Below are positions 36,201 to 44,392 of a DNA stretch of 64,000 nt, piece by piece (positions within the stretch are counted from its first letter, which is position 1; each line of letters begins with the position of its first letter). Position numbers and translations under genes: made by a program. Origin of the DNA: Porphyromonadaceae bacterium UBA7332 (GTDB lineage Bacteria; Bacteroidota; Bacteroidia; Bacteroidales; UBA7332); assembly GCA_002471225.1 (NCBI GenBank), contig DKPO01000016.1, forward strand, positions 25,810 through 89,809, in the 5' to 3' direction. The notes under the pieces are model-generated. The model searched no databases. It worked only from the letters and a program-made list of their open reading frames with translations, and was not told where the DNA came from.

Positions 36201-37286
36201 TTTATCAAAGTCAAGTGCCGGATTCGACAATAGAATTTCGCGTTTCAACTTCAACACTTCATTCAAGTCATTTACTGTCTGAGGCTCTAAGTTATAGATT
36301 CCTTTGAACCCATCATTTTTATGTATCAGAGCTATGAATTTATCATATTGAGCCTGCCACTTGGATAGATTATAATCGGGTGTGTTTTTAAAATCGTTGT
36401 ATGCCAGTTTTACCCCTCTGAGGTTCAATGTTTCCAGTTCAGTCTGAAGTCTTAAGATCTCTCCCGCACGGCTAAGAAGTTCAGCATAAGCCTTTGCCTG
36501 TGCTTTAGGATTGGTGATTTCTTCAACTTTCTTCAGATCTCGGTTAATATTCTCTTTATGCTTTAACTTAGCAATTATATCTGCAATCGCATTTTTCTCC
36601 ACAACCGTACCGGGAGTCGTCAACCAGGTCTGCAGTGTTGTACCCAGATAAGGTATAAATTGAGAGGCTACATTCGGTGAAGAAGCTACAAGTTGCGTTG
36701 CTTCGTTATCTCCCGTAGTAGTTAGCACCTTGAACACAGCACTTCCTTCATTGCCTGCCGCATTGTCTATTCCGACCGAAGCCGTAAATCGGGTAATATC
36801 CCTGCCCGTAAGATCATAAATCAAAACGGAGTTGGCATGGGCCAGTATTCCGGTTGTGAATTTTTGATCGCCAATGGCAAATTGCCCGCCATAACTTGTT
36901 TTCAATCTGAACCAATCTCCTTCTACATTCTTGTATTTGATCGGTAATTCATCCAGCCAGATTTTCTTGCCGTCTTTTGTGTACACTGCTGCATCTGCCC
37001 ATGCTGCATGATCAAAGTTAGGCCCGTCTTCGGTAGCCCATGCGATCAGGACAAGATCTTTGACACCGTCAATATTCACATCAATATTCTGCGGAGTTTC
37101 TCCACGCCTGATTGTTTTTGTGATTACAGGTAAATCTTTCGGATGCTTTGCAAATATAGCCTCTTTAGCCGCAAGAGCACTATCAATCCATTTTGTATCA
37201 GGTGGTGACTGTGCATGCATTTGTGGAGGATTAACCGTAACTGCTCCGGCAACGCATAGAGCTAACTGCAAACATTTTTTTCTCAT
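33273..37286 (-). CDS. NPCBM / HzsA-like / di-CxxCH / SUMF1 fusion protein
   Basis: A 1337-residue secreted protein (signal peptide about 1-26). An NPCBM-type carbohydrate-binding domain lies at about 50-190, with NIDGVKDLVLIAWATEDGPN. A helical linker (about 200-370) follows, then a propeller-like middle region (about 390-800) with DPATGKM and NPDGTEQKALYGSGSYFP repeats, as in hydrazine synthase alpha-related proteins. Two c-type haem motifs, CVGCH and CIACH, lie near residues 830 and 883. A C-terminal SUMF1/formylglycine-enzyme-type domain (about 1075-1335) has VYVPAGRFVAGGSG, LPTEEQWEWAARAG, GLYDMHGNVAEWT and VRGGSWYERT. The Cys residues used by true formylglycine-generating enzymes are absent near the end (AATAVRRNFLPW), so FGE activity is unlikely. 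The likely site is the periplasm or surface; the role is unknown. Confidence 0.8.
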   Translation of the reverse strand: MRKKCLQLALCVAGAVTVNPPQMHAQSPPDTKWIDSALAAKEAIFAKHPKDLPVITKTIRRGETPQNIDVNIDGVKDLVLIAWATEDGPNFDHAAWADAAVYTKDGKKIWLDELPIKYKNVEGDWFRLKTSYGGQFAIGDQKFTTGILAHANSVLIYDLTGRDITRFTASVGIDNAAGNEGSAVFKVLTTTGDNEATQLVASSPNVASQFIPYLGTTLQTWLTTPGTVVEKNAIADIIAKLKHKENINRDLKKVEEITNPKAQAKAYAELLSRAGEILRLQTELETLNLRGVKLAYNDFKNTPDYNLSKWQAQYDKFIALIHKNDGFKGIYNLEPQTVNDLNEVLKLKREILLSNPALDFDKIIAAQYNIGPAARVKGAEAMGTPNSNWSSQLSTPREGFEASIVELTDLRNENPTKKTLYKPDINSAITSLQLHWDADRLIFTSQDDKRRWQVFEMKANGENVKQAIVPEEEDVELFDASYLPDGKYIVNTNLGYQGVPCIDGDDPVANSALFDPATGKMRSLCFDQENNWNPSIMNNGKVMYTRWEYTDLMHYYSRMVFTMNPDGTEQKALYGSGSYFPNATFDMQALPGGASTFIGIVSGHHGVVHSGRLMIFDPAKSRKEEKGILQEIPFSQRPVIPIVKDEMVNGVWPQFAKPFPITDKYFIVSSKPTPSSLWGIYLVDIYDNMILLAETEGKGYTSPIPVKKRISPPVIPNKVDLSKNTSTVFIQDIYEGEGLAGVPRGTVKKLRVLTYEFAYLSSPSNHLAQGIQSGWDIKRELGEVDVESDGSVIFTIPANTPISLQPLDSKGRAIQLMRSWLTGMPGEVVSCVGCHEDQNSTVIPKRVIASQKQPNTIVPPKGGVRSFTFELEIQPILDRACIACHNGEGDVPRNFTGGRIDKSSPHRYSMSYLDFHPYFYRQGPEAEMAVLNPYEYATMNSEMFQILENNHHGVKLTEEEIKTLYKWLDFNAPYNGSFVAKPYTTTAGPVVNQKLRRRQLAEKYAGEYTAVDWEKELTDYAESLKAKGDIKPVMPEQKAERKVKVPIIKGWPFSVEEAKAKVAGKQPRVVDLGNGQKITFVYVPAGRFVAGGSGKGQTKSPYKATVEKGFWMSETEITNAQMKALIPTHDSRYVGQFWKDHTTPGYDVRGDELSATKVSYLQAEKYAQLLSEQTGLNIMLPTEEQWEWAARAGSADDFWFGNADTDFTVFENLADVQLTKMAVSGIDPQPMSSSSYYYKYLNYIPKHEDRNDGNMLVTSPGQYQANPWGLYDMHGNVAEWTRSDFERSSDPAMIEADKVVRGGSWYERTQRAATAVRRNFLPWQAPWNVGMRLIIED

Positions 37287-37646
37287 GACATCGGGGTTTA
37301 ATTTTGAATTCTCATCGTCTGATCTGTTGAATTCGTGTTAGTTTTAAAATTAAGTTTTGGTATTGCATTCGTATGCAATGGTTTTTTCTCGAAATTACCG
37401 CATAACGGATTTTTACACTATACTGACATTATATGTCCATGGTTTATATATATAAAGCAATAAATAAAACAACATTAAATTAGTAGCCCGCAAAAATGTA
37501 AATATAAATAACAATAAACAAATATGATTTTACTTTTAACTAATAGTATTAAATTTAACATCTTCGGATTCATTAAAAAGAAAACGCCTCTGAAACCAGT
37601 TCAGAGGCGTCTATACAATAAACTTCTTCCTACTATAGAAATAAGC
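37287..37646. other. AT-rich intergenic region
   Basis: About 360 bases. Apart from the terminator at 37580-37612 and the presumed promoter of the fusion-protein gene, I see nothing; no clear TAnnTTTG box could be placed. Confidence 0.5.
37580..37612 (-). terminator. Terminator of the 40499-37647 operon
   Basis: Ten-base perfect stem ACGCCTCTGA with its complement (37584-37593 with 37601-37610), followed by a U-run on the minus strand. Confidence 0.85.
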
Positions 37647-38330
37647 TTATCGCTTAAATAAATAATAACCTACAGATATACTTAACGTCCTGTGCTTATT
37701 TGATGAATCATAAGAATTAAAAACAGGTTCCAGACTCATACCATAAGCTATTCGACAAGTCATCTGCCATATATTCAGATCCATCCCGAACAAGAATCCT
37801 CCGTCAAGATTTTCATAAGACCCAAAAGTATATTGAGATCCATCTCCTAATGTTATCGGATTATCTTCAAAAGGGAATATTTTACCACCAAAAGTATTGA
37901 ATCCATTCTCTATAAATCCCCATCCACTAACTCCGATTCCATAATAAGCTCCTACTTTCGGAGTTATTGAAACCCGGTTCGACAAACGAATCTTGTATCC
38001 GACCATAAATGGTATTTCCAGATAATTTAATTTATTCAGAGTCATCGAGGCAAGAAAAGGAGTCTGTTGAGGATCAAATCCGGTTAATCGATCAGAGCCC
38101 TTATCTGTAAATCTTAAGCCTGATTCCAGCATGACATTGTTCCTGAAAGTATAACTTCCTGTTACACCTGCAGTAATCCCCCAGTGCCCTCTGTTTAAAG
38201 ACAGTTCTTTTGTTGTCATATGATTATACGCAGTCCCAGCATCTACCCCGATATTCCATCCTGATTTCACAGGAATCTGTGCAAACAATACAGATGGCAA
38301 TAACACCAATAATACTAAAATAAACTTCAT
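37647..38330 (-). CDS. Outer membrane beta-barrel protein (PorT-like)
   Basis: A 227-residue secreted protein with signal peptide MKFILVLLVLLPSVLFAQ and a small barrel: SGWNIGVDAGTAYNHMTT, HWGITAGVTGSYTFRNNVML, YLEIPFMVGYKIRLSNRVS and a terminal ISVGYYLFKR strand. The pattern EIPxxxxYK is typical of the PorT/OMP_b-brl_2 group. It is the last gene of a tight four-gene minus-strand cluster (40499-37647), 11 bases behind the CPBP-like gene, and is followed by a strong terminator. Confidence 0.75.
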   Translation of the reverse strand: MKFILVLLVLLPSVLFAQIPVKSGWNIGVDAGTAYNHMTTKELSLNRGHWGITAGVTGSYTFRNNVMLESGLRFTDKGSDRLTGFDPQQTPFLASMTLNKLNYLEIPFMVGYKIRLSNRVSITPKVGAYYGIGVSGWGFIENGFNTFGGKIFPFEDNPITLGDGSQYTFGSYENLDGGFLFGMDLNIWQMTCRIAYGMSLEPVFNSYDSSNKHRTLSISVGYYLFKR

Positions 38331-38341
38331 CTATTTTTCAT

Positions 38342-39076
38342 TTAAAATGCTGCAATACTCATTGCTGTAAATACACTACAAATACTATACTTCCCGACGG
38401 AAACAAAAACACTGAGATTCATAATAAAATAAACCCAGATACACATTAGCAATGATCCCGTTCTATAAAATAAACAACCTAAACTAACGCCCAATAGAAA
38501 AAACGGGATTAGCAGTACAGGTACCTGAATAACAGGAGTTACGAATAGCGCGAATAAAAAGGACGATAACACAATTGCAACCCATACCGGATATATCTTC
38601 AGAAACTGACAGAGCAAAACCCTTCTGAAAATAAGCTCACTAACGACAGGCACAACAAATAAACATTGAAGCAAATCATAAGAATCTGCTTCTGAAAAGC
38701 TTAAAATCTTGTAGCCATCTACATGTATAAAACCACTGAATATTCTCAGACAGATTGCAAATAAAAAAGCACATCCTAAACCATAAAGTGAAACAAAGCT
38801 TATCTCTTTCAACTTGATTGTTCTGATTTCTGAAAACCTAAAATCTAATTGTTGCCTTAATAGAGGAGACAGCAATAATAAGCTAATCAGAATATTCTTA
38901 ATCATAGAAGCTCTGCGAAGTACAACATCCTCTTTTATATAGTCAAGATAAAAAAGAAAAACCAGAACTATACTTAAAAATATACTTATAACACTAACTA
39001 ATATACATAAGAAAAGAGCTTTCAGGAAATTAGGGGAAATTTTATCTGCGCTCATTAAACTCGGCAGTTTGTCCAT
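38342..39076 (-). CDS. CPBP-like intramembrane protease homologue, active site partly degenerate
   Basis: A 244-residue polytopic membrane protein with about seven or eight hydrophobic segments. The segment VVPVVSELIFRRVLLCQFL corresponds to motif 1 of CPBP (Abi/Rce1-like) proteases (EExxxR), but the first Glu is Ser. Motif 2 is normally FxxxH; here SSFLFALFVTP lacks the His. A possible motif 3 Asn lies in YFIMNLSVF. It is therefore a CPBP-fold protein that may be catalytically weak or dead. The start overlaps the upstream lipoprotein gene by 35 bases; an alternative ATG at 39055 (MSADKIS) would reduce the overlap to 14 bases and is equally plausible. Confidence 0.6.
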   Translation of the reverse strand: MDKLPSLMSADKISPNFLKALFLCILVSVISIFLSIVLVFLFYLDYIKEDVVLRRASMIKNILISLLLLSPLLRQQLDFRFSEIRTIKLKEISFVSLYGLGCAFLFAICLRIFSGFIHVDGYKILSFSEADSYDLLQCLFVVPVVSELIFRRVLLCQFLKIYPVWVAIVLSSFLFALFVTPVIQVPVLLIPFFLLGVSLGCLFYRTGSLLMCIWVYFIMNLSVFVSVGKYSICSVFTAMSIAAF

Positions 39077-39869
39077 TAAAATAGATTGTTGTAGTGATGC
39101 CGCTTCCTATACTTTTCAAGACAGCATCAAAAGCATAAGTTTCCGGATAATACTTATTGGAGCATCGGAGACTTAATTCCCCCTCTGTAAATTTAGCCTC
39201 AAAATATTTATAATTGTCTTCATCCTGATAATCGAATGACTCCTGACAATACAACAACGGCTTCTCAATCGTATACTCCATCCAAACAGAGTTATCCCAT
39301 TTACCTTTACCTTCAACTGCCAACTCTCTATATAACTTTTCTGTGGAAATCTCAATTAAATTAGCTTTTACAGCATACTCGAAAGAATATACAGTTGGTT
39401 CCATATAAAAATAAGAATTAATTCTCTCTGAGCTAAAAGTCCATGAGTCCTTTGCATCCACTGTTATTTCAAATTTATCCTTCTTAATAAACGACGACAA
39501 ATCATAAACAGTCCATTTGGTCCCTGGAACATAAAGAGATAATCCTTCCGTTTCGATTCTGTACAAAGGTACATTCGTCAGGCTCAACACATACGTATCA
39601 TCCTCTTTCTTCGTTACTTCATAAAGACCCAAGTATGGTTTATACACATGATCCCGGACAGAGTCATTCTCACAGGTCAGATAATCACTTATTGTAAGAA
39701 AGTTAGCGAAAGCCCCCATTTGGCCACACATCATTTGATTATTGAATTGATAAAGAGGGAAAATGGCATATGGCCCCGTACCTATACTACTCTTTTCGGA
39801 TTCTTCGATCACACAGCTACTTAAAAGAACGATGGAAGAAAGATATAATAAGATTGCTTTAATTTTCAT
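39042..39869 (-). CDS. Hypothetical lipoprotein
   Basis: A 275-residue lipoprotein (lipobox LLSSC near residue 19), not recognised. The mature protein is mostly beta-strands with many aromatic residues and several Cys (TCEND, LLYCQE, LRCSNK). It has no obvious repeats. It lies between a small outer membrane barrel gene (9 bases upstream) and a CPBP-like gene with which it overlaps, and so is probably co-transcribed. An outer membrane lipoprotein acting with the two barrels of this operon is a reasonable inference, but no function is evident. Confidence 0.6.
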   Translation of the reverse strand: MKIKAILLYLSSIVLLSSCVIEESEKSSIGTGPYAIFPLYQFNNQMMCGQMGAFANFLTISDYLTCENDSVRDHVYKPYLGLYEVTKKEDDTYVLSLTNVPLYRIETEGLSLYVPGTKWTVYDLSSFIKKDKFEITVDAKDSWTFSSERINSYFYMEPTVYSFEYAVKANLIEISTEKLYRELAVEGKGKWDNSVWMEYTIEKPLLYCQESFDYQDEDNYKYFEAKFTEGELSLRCSNKYYPETYAFDAVLKSIGSGITTTIYFNGQTAEFNERR

Positions 39870-39878
39870 AGTGTCTGA

Positions 39879-40499
39879 TTATTTATTACTGAATCTATAG
39901 CCAATACCAAATGAAGCAAACCCTCTGCTCCCCACACCCAATTCGGCGATACCAAAAAGTTTACTACCAAAAGTCATCCCGAAATAAGTCAGATGTCCTT
40001 CAAAAGTTACATCCCGAAAGTTTTCACTTCCATTTTCAAAATACACACCGACACCTAAAGACAACTGAGAGTAAAGGCGTACATATTTACGATTCAGATA
40101 AGTTACTCTGCACATCGGAGAGAATGACAACAGATGCTGATTCCGGGACGATATTCGTTCATTCGTAAATCGCTTATAGTAACTTTGATAAAAACCTACA
40201 TAAGTTGCCTCGACCCCAACAGCCAAACGTTTCATTACCTGATTGGAATAACTCAGTGAAATAGCGCCCGTAGTACGTTTAGCCCCTTCGTAAACAAAGA
40301 TTTGAGAAAGTGTCGGAGTTATCGGACAGTAATCAGCACTCCAGATAAAATCATATAAATGGGCTGATAACGGAGCAACACCTACCGTTACACGTAGATC
40401 TTGTTCATCTATAATACTATTGGATTGTGCACGGGCTTCTCCTAATGAGAGACATAAAATAAAGAGTAATAACGAAAATAATTGTGTTCTTAGAATCAT
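39879..40499 (-). CDS. Small outer membrane barrel protein, hypothetical
   Basis: A 206-residue secreted protein: signal peptide to about residue 24 (EARAQ), then a barrel-like sequence with VTVGVAPLSAHLYDF, SYSNQVMKRLAVGVEATYVG, RLYSQLSLGVGVYFENG and a C-terminal ASFGIGYRFSNK strand. These features suggest an eight-stranded outer membrane protein. First gene of the four-gene operon that continues with a lipoprotein, a CPBP-like protein and a PorT-like barrel. I found no clear -7 box directly upstream. Confidence 0.65.
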   Translation of the reverse strand: MILRTQLFSLLLFILCLSLGEARAQSNSIIDEQDLRVTVGVAPLSAHLYDFIWSADYCPITPTLSQIFVYEGAKRTTGAISLSYSNQVMKRLAVGVEATYVGFYQSYYKRFTNERISSRNQHLLSFSPMCRVTYLNRKYVRLYSQLSLGVGVYFENGSENFRDVTFEGHLTYFGMTFGSKLFGIAELGVGSRGFASFGIGYRFSNK

Positions 40500-40904
40500 A
40501 AGATTATTTATTAATTTTACAATAGAGATATCTAAGCCTTAGTTGATATGTATATTATATTAAAAATGCAATATCGGTTTACAGATACATCATTATAGAT
40601 TACAAACTATTAATTTAAATATCCTATTATAGTCAGTGTTTTAATTAAAGTTCCGAAATATATGATCATATAAAATAATACACAAGGATAATTACTTGTT
40701 TAACCACTTCCGTTAAAATTAACATCTTAAAATCAGCTCAATACAAGACAGCATAACACACAAAACAAAACTCTAATCTATACCGGAATCATTCGTCTAT
40801 AAAAAAACAGAGCTCCGGTACCTGATACTTCTCACAAAGTACGACCGAAGCTCATAAATCTCTATCAATTTACAGCAGCAAAGAAAATCTCTCCAACTGC
40901 CTGA
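40500..40904. other. AT-rich intergenic region with one terminator
   Basis: About 405 bases; the only structure I can support is the terminator at 40803-40853. No ORF or RNA gene recognised. Confidence 0.5.
40803..40853 (-). terminator. Terminator of the 40905-41297 lipoprotein gene
   Basis: Imperfect long hairpin: GAGCT with AGCTC as the base pairs, then a CCGGTAC region against GTACGACCGA. It is followed by seven U on the minus strand. Confidence 0.6.
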
Positions 40905-41297
40905 TCAAGGTTGTGCATTCTCATTCAGCATTTCGACAGTAATTACTGTATCATCATATTTACAAGCTGCACCCGTACCTAAATCTACGATCCAGCCAAT
41001 AGGGTTAAATAGATTAATTGCCGAAATAGGATTAAATACAGAACTCAGAATAAGAGGAGTATTACGATACCCTTCTTTTTTTGCTATAAGATTTGTAGAT
41101 GAAAGACTTTTATGAATTTTCACCGTCGTTGTACCCCCATTATCAATTTCTGCAATTTTGTTGTTATTTTTATAGATTCTGACACCAGGTTCACCCGTAA
41201 AAGTGATCGATTGCTTCGTACCTGTAAAAATTGTAGAACAACTACTCATAGACATTAACACTAATAACCCTGGAATTAAAAAGTTTATCCTTTTCAT
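40905..41297 (-). CDS. Small PEGA-like lipoprotein
   Basis: A 130-residue lipoprotein with lipobox MSSC near residue 20, followed by STIFTGTKQSITFTGEPGVR. The sequence then fits a PEGA-like beta-sandwich: VRIYKNNNKIAEI, GGTTTVKIHKSLSSTNLIAK and KEGYRNTPLIL. A membrane-associating segment (SAINLFNPIGWIVDLGTGAA) follows. Similar small lipoproteins with GxxxGTxQ starts are common in bacteria and of unknown function. Monocistronic, with terminator. Confidence 0.6.
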   Translation of the reverse strand: MKRINFLIPGLLVLMSMSSCSTIFTGTKQSITFTGEPGVRIYKNNNKIAEIDNGGTTTVKIHKSLSSTNLIAKKEGYRNTPLILSSVFNPISAINLFNPIGWIVDLGTGAACKYDDTVITVEMLNENAQP

Positions 41298-41427
41298 AAT
41301 ATTTAAAATTAAATTTCCGTTCGAAAAATACGAAACTAAAAAATGACACCAAACTAAAACTATTTATTTCGACTATATTTATAACATTAACAGAAAGATA
41401 TCATCTTTCAATAACTCTTTAATCGAA

Positions 41428-42201
41428 TTAAAACAACAGTTCTTTAAGTGTATCCGACAAGAATGGTTTTGCTTCTTCAATCGGAATCCTCAATGTTATC
41501 GTTCCGAGGGATGAATCTAGCACCTTATCATTAAATAGGCAAATCATTGAATCTTCATCAAACGAAAAATCAGATAGAACATAAAGATATTTAGGAATAT
41601 AATCATTTTCATCCTTTTCCATTATTTCTTCAATCACAGAAGCACTTTTTTCATTCAATAATAAATACTTCTTTAAAAGCTCACTTAATCCACAGAAATC
41701 CTTGTAAGTTGAATTAAACAAATCAACTAAATATAATGGTGTATTTGAGTGTTTTTCTATAAAATAATATTTAATCATTTTATTTACAGAATGATATTCA
41801 TGATTTGAATCTCGCACTACTTCATAAATAGACAACTTTTTATTTACGAAACTCGGCTTAATACGATACTCATTATAATATGTAAATTCATGCTCATTAT
41901 CAGCATACCGATATAAGTAAAGGTTTTGCAGAGTTTCTCCTAAAGCATTCAATGTAAACTCAGTTTCATCCACCACCTCACTAAATTCACTATGATAAAG
42001 CCATCTTATTAATCTTCCTGTATGAATATTTTGCTGAACTTTTGTTATTGTCGGATCTAAACTTAAACTGACATACTGGCGAACAGTTGAATTTCCAATT
42101 CTTTTCTCCGAAGAGAAAGACTCCGGAACGATACTGCGACAACATACGAGCACCATAAAAGTTATACATGTCACACCAATCAAAAAAAAATATTTAAACA
42201 T
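41428..42201 (-). CDS. DUF3298/RsiV-like lipoprotein, paralogue 1 of 3
   Basis: A 257-residue lipoprotein (lipobox LVCC near residue 21). It is one of three tandem paralogues (41428, 42233, 43305). Shared landmarks are a central YYNEYRIKPSFVNKKLSIYEV segment, YFIEKHSNTPLYLVDLF, and a C-terminal TLRIPIEEAKPFLSDTLKE. The C-terminal pattern (short acidic strand, then IPxxExKPFL) resembles DUF3298/RsiV-type proteins. The last 22 residues are identical to paralogue 3. Function unknown; location outer membrane or periplasm. This copy and paralogue 2 are separated by only 31 bases and may be co-transcribed. Confidence 0.55.
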   Translation of the reverse strand: MFKYFFLIGVTCITFMVLVCCRSIVPESFSSEKRIGNSTVRQYVSLSLDPTITKVQQNIHTGRLIRWLYHSEFSEVVDETEFTLNALGETLQNLYLYRYADNEHEFTYYNEYRIKPSFVNKKLSIYEVVRDSNHEYHSVNKMIKYYFIEKHSNTPLYLVDLFNSTYKDFCGLSELLKKYLLLNEKSASVIEEIMEKDENDYIPKYLYVLSDFSFDEDSMICLFNDKVLDSSLGTITLRIPIEEAKPFLSDTLKELLF

Positions 42202-42232
42202 AAAACGTATTTATAAATTAGATCCTGATAAG

Positions 42233-43045
42233 TTAAATCTCACCTCTATCAAATAGCAAATCTCTCAAATGATCGGACAAAAAGGGCCTCACTTCATTCA
42301 TTGATATTTTAAGTGTCACTATACCAATTGAGATATCACCTATTGTCGTTTCATTAAATACACATATCATTTCATTTTGACTAAATAAATAAACAGCAGC
42401 ATGACATAAATTCCCTATGCCCCAAAAGCCTAATGCTTTTAATCCTTCCGGATCATCAGCGGATAAAGAGTACCTCGCACTCACATACGATAACAAATAG
42501 CTTCGAAGAAGTTCATTCAAACCATCCAGATCTGTTTGTGTTTTTTTGAACAAACCCGGAGAGTCCAATAATATATTTTCATTCTTATCAAGAAAACAAT
42601 AATATATTCTTTGCGAAGAATGAAGGCCTCCTTGATAATAATTATGCAAAACCTCATAAATTGTCAACCTGTCATTTACAAAACCAGGCTTCACTTTATA
42701 TTCTGTATAATAAGAAAATACAGAATTTGTACGTTTATCAGCATACTCAAGAGAGTCACGTAAATCCAATAACACACCCAGCTCATTTATCGTAAGCTTG
42801 GTAATATCATCCGTCGTATCGAATTCATTTAAATAAATATACTCAATCAAGAGATCCTCATGTTTTTTTTGCTGTTCAACACTTAACATCTGATCTAAAA
42901 CTATTTTCAAATCCTGACGAATGGAAGAAATCCCATACATTTTTTTTGAGGAATAGGTAAGAACATCCGGAGTTACAGCTTTAGAGCAACTAAACATTAC
43001 TGAAGCCAGACAAATAACACTAAACATAAAAACTCGTATAAACAT
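42233..43045 (-). CDS. DUF3298/RsiV-like lipoprotein, paralogue 2 of 3
   Basis: A 270-residue lipoprotein (lipobox VMFSC near residue 20). It shares the family landmarks (YYTEYKVKPGFVNDRLTIYEV, YYCFLDKNENILLDSPGLF, TLKISMNEVRPFLSDHLRD), but its C-terminus has diverged from the other two copies and carries a short extra tail (DRGEI). About 31 bases separate it from paralogue 1 downstream. Function unknown. Confidence 0.55.
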   Translation of the reverse strand: MFIRVFMFSVICLASVMFSCSKAVTPDVLTYSSKKMYGISSIRQDLKIVLDQMLSVEQQKKHEDLLIEYIYLNEFDTTDDITKLTINELGVLLDLRDSLEYADKRTNSVFSYYTEYKVKPGFVNDRLTIYEVLHNYYQGGLHSSQRIYYCFLDKNENILLDSPGLFKKTQTDLDGLNELLRSYLLSYVSARYSLSADDPEGLKALGFWGIGNLCHAAVYLFSQNEMICVFNETTIGDISIGIVTLKISMNEVRPFLSDHLRDLLFDRGEI

Positions 43046-43304
43046 AAAAAATCACAACTTAATCAAGCAGACATTCCATATCCGTTTGTAGATTAACAAA
43101 AGACATTATTAACTTTCGCTGTTTGTAATAACGCATAAATGCAATATAAAAAAAGAGAACTGTATGAGAATAATAAATATTGAAATGAATATCAGCAGAT
43201 ACCAATGCTTCTTCTGTATTTTAGGGTGAGTTATCAAAAATAGAATCCGCCATTATAATCTGAATATTTTAAATCAATTTTATTTGAATATCAATAACCA
43301 TCCG

Positions 43305-44123
43305 TTAAAACAACAGCTCTTTAAGTGTATCTGACAAGAAAGGTTTTGCTTCTTCAATCGGAATTCTCAATGTTATCGCTCCGGGGTCGAACGGAGAAAG
43401 GGAATAGGGATTAAATGTACAAATCATCTCCTTATCACTAAACGCATAATCTCCAAAAGAATAAAGAGTCTCTGTTATCCAAAATGACAAATCCTTTAAT
43501 TCATTTATATCTGTAATTTTCTCAGATGATAGTCCACTAAAAAACAATAGCAAATACTTCTCAATAAGCAAATTCAATCCATCTTTTGTCTTATCAAAAA
43601 AATCATTAGATAAAATTTCTGCATTGGATCGTTTGTCAAAGCAATAATAACTCGTATTACTTTTGTGATGAACTCTACTCCAACAAGAAGAATGGTCTAT
43701 TTGATATACACTTAACTTTTCATTCACAAAATACGGGCAGACTTGATAGGTAATGTAATAATCATTCTTTGTATCCGGATCATCCAAACAGAGCTCTTCC
43801 ACAGCTAGTATTTGTAAACTATCACCTAATGCCTGTAAAGACAGTTTTGTAAATGGAATATCCCTATCTTCTTTAAATTCTTTCATATAAATCTCAGCAA
43901 CCAAGCGTAATGCATGAATTCGTTGAGCCTTCGACGTTAATGTGGAATCCAGTGTTATATGGTAATCCTGCTTGAAAGAAGAATTTTCAAACTTCATATT
44001 CGAATAATAGATTAATGAGTCGGTTATATCCCTATTTGAAAACACATTACCCCCATGAAACGAACATGCTTCTGTTGCTGTGATAATACATATAAGAAAA
44101 AAGAAAAAGACGTACTTATACAT
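43305..44123 (-). CDS. DUF3298/RsiV-like lipoprotein, paralogue 3 of 3
   Basis: A 272-residue lipoprotein with a Phe-rich signal and Cys near residue 20 (ITATEAC). Landmarks: YYITYQVCPYFVNEKLSVYQI, YYCFDKRSNAEILSNDFF and the same C-terminal TLRIPIEEAKPFLSDTLKE as paralogue 1. The 3' ends of the two genes are also nearly identical at the DNA level for about 78 bases. It is separated from paralogue 2 by a 259-base gap, so it may have its own promoter. Function unknown. Confidence 0.55.
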   Translation of the reverse strand: MYKYVFFFFLICIITATEACSFHGGNVFSNRDITDSLIYYSNMKFENSSFKQDYHITLDSTLTSKAQRIHALRLVAEIYMKEFKEDRDIPFTKLSLQALGDSLQILAVEELCLDDPDTKNDYYITYQVCPYFVNEKLSVYQIDHSSCWSRVHHKSNTSYYCFDKRSNAEILSNDFFDKTKDGLNLLIEKYLLLFFSGLSSEKITDINELKDLSFWITETLYSFGDYAFSDKEMICTFNPYSLSPFDPGAITLRIPIEEAKPFLSDTLKELLF

Positions 44124-44392
44124 CCTGATAAAATTTAAAATTCTAAGGATATAGAGACATTATCCTACTATTTGTAACCAAGAGTAAATGATCTGATCGG
44201 CAAAAATGGCCTGCTAATCTCACGTTATTTTACAATCTCACTTTGCTAAATTAGTCCACACGCTAAGTTGATATTTGTATTTTTAAATATATTATATTTA
44301 TATGGGTTGAAAGATTACTGTGAAGGAGTGAACAAAAATCATTACCAATTTCAGCTATTTACCAATATAATTCAATACTTATTTCTTATATT

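Noticed and set aside
41393..41409. Terminator GAAAGAT/ATCTTTC after the first lipoprotein paralogue
   Set aside because: Only a 7-bp AT-rich stem with a 3-nt loop and no U-run, so it is too weak to call.
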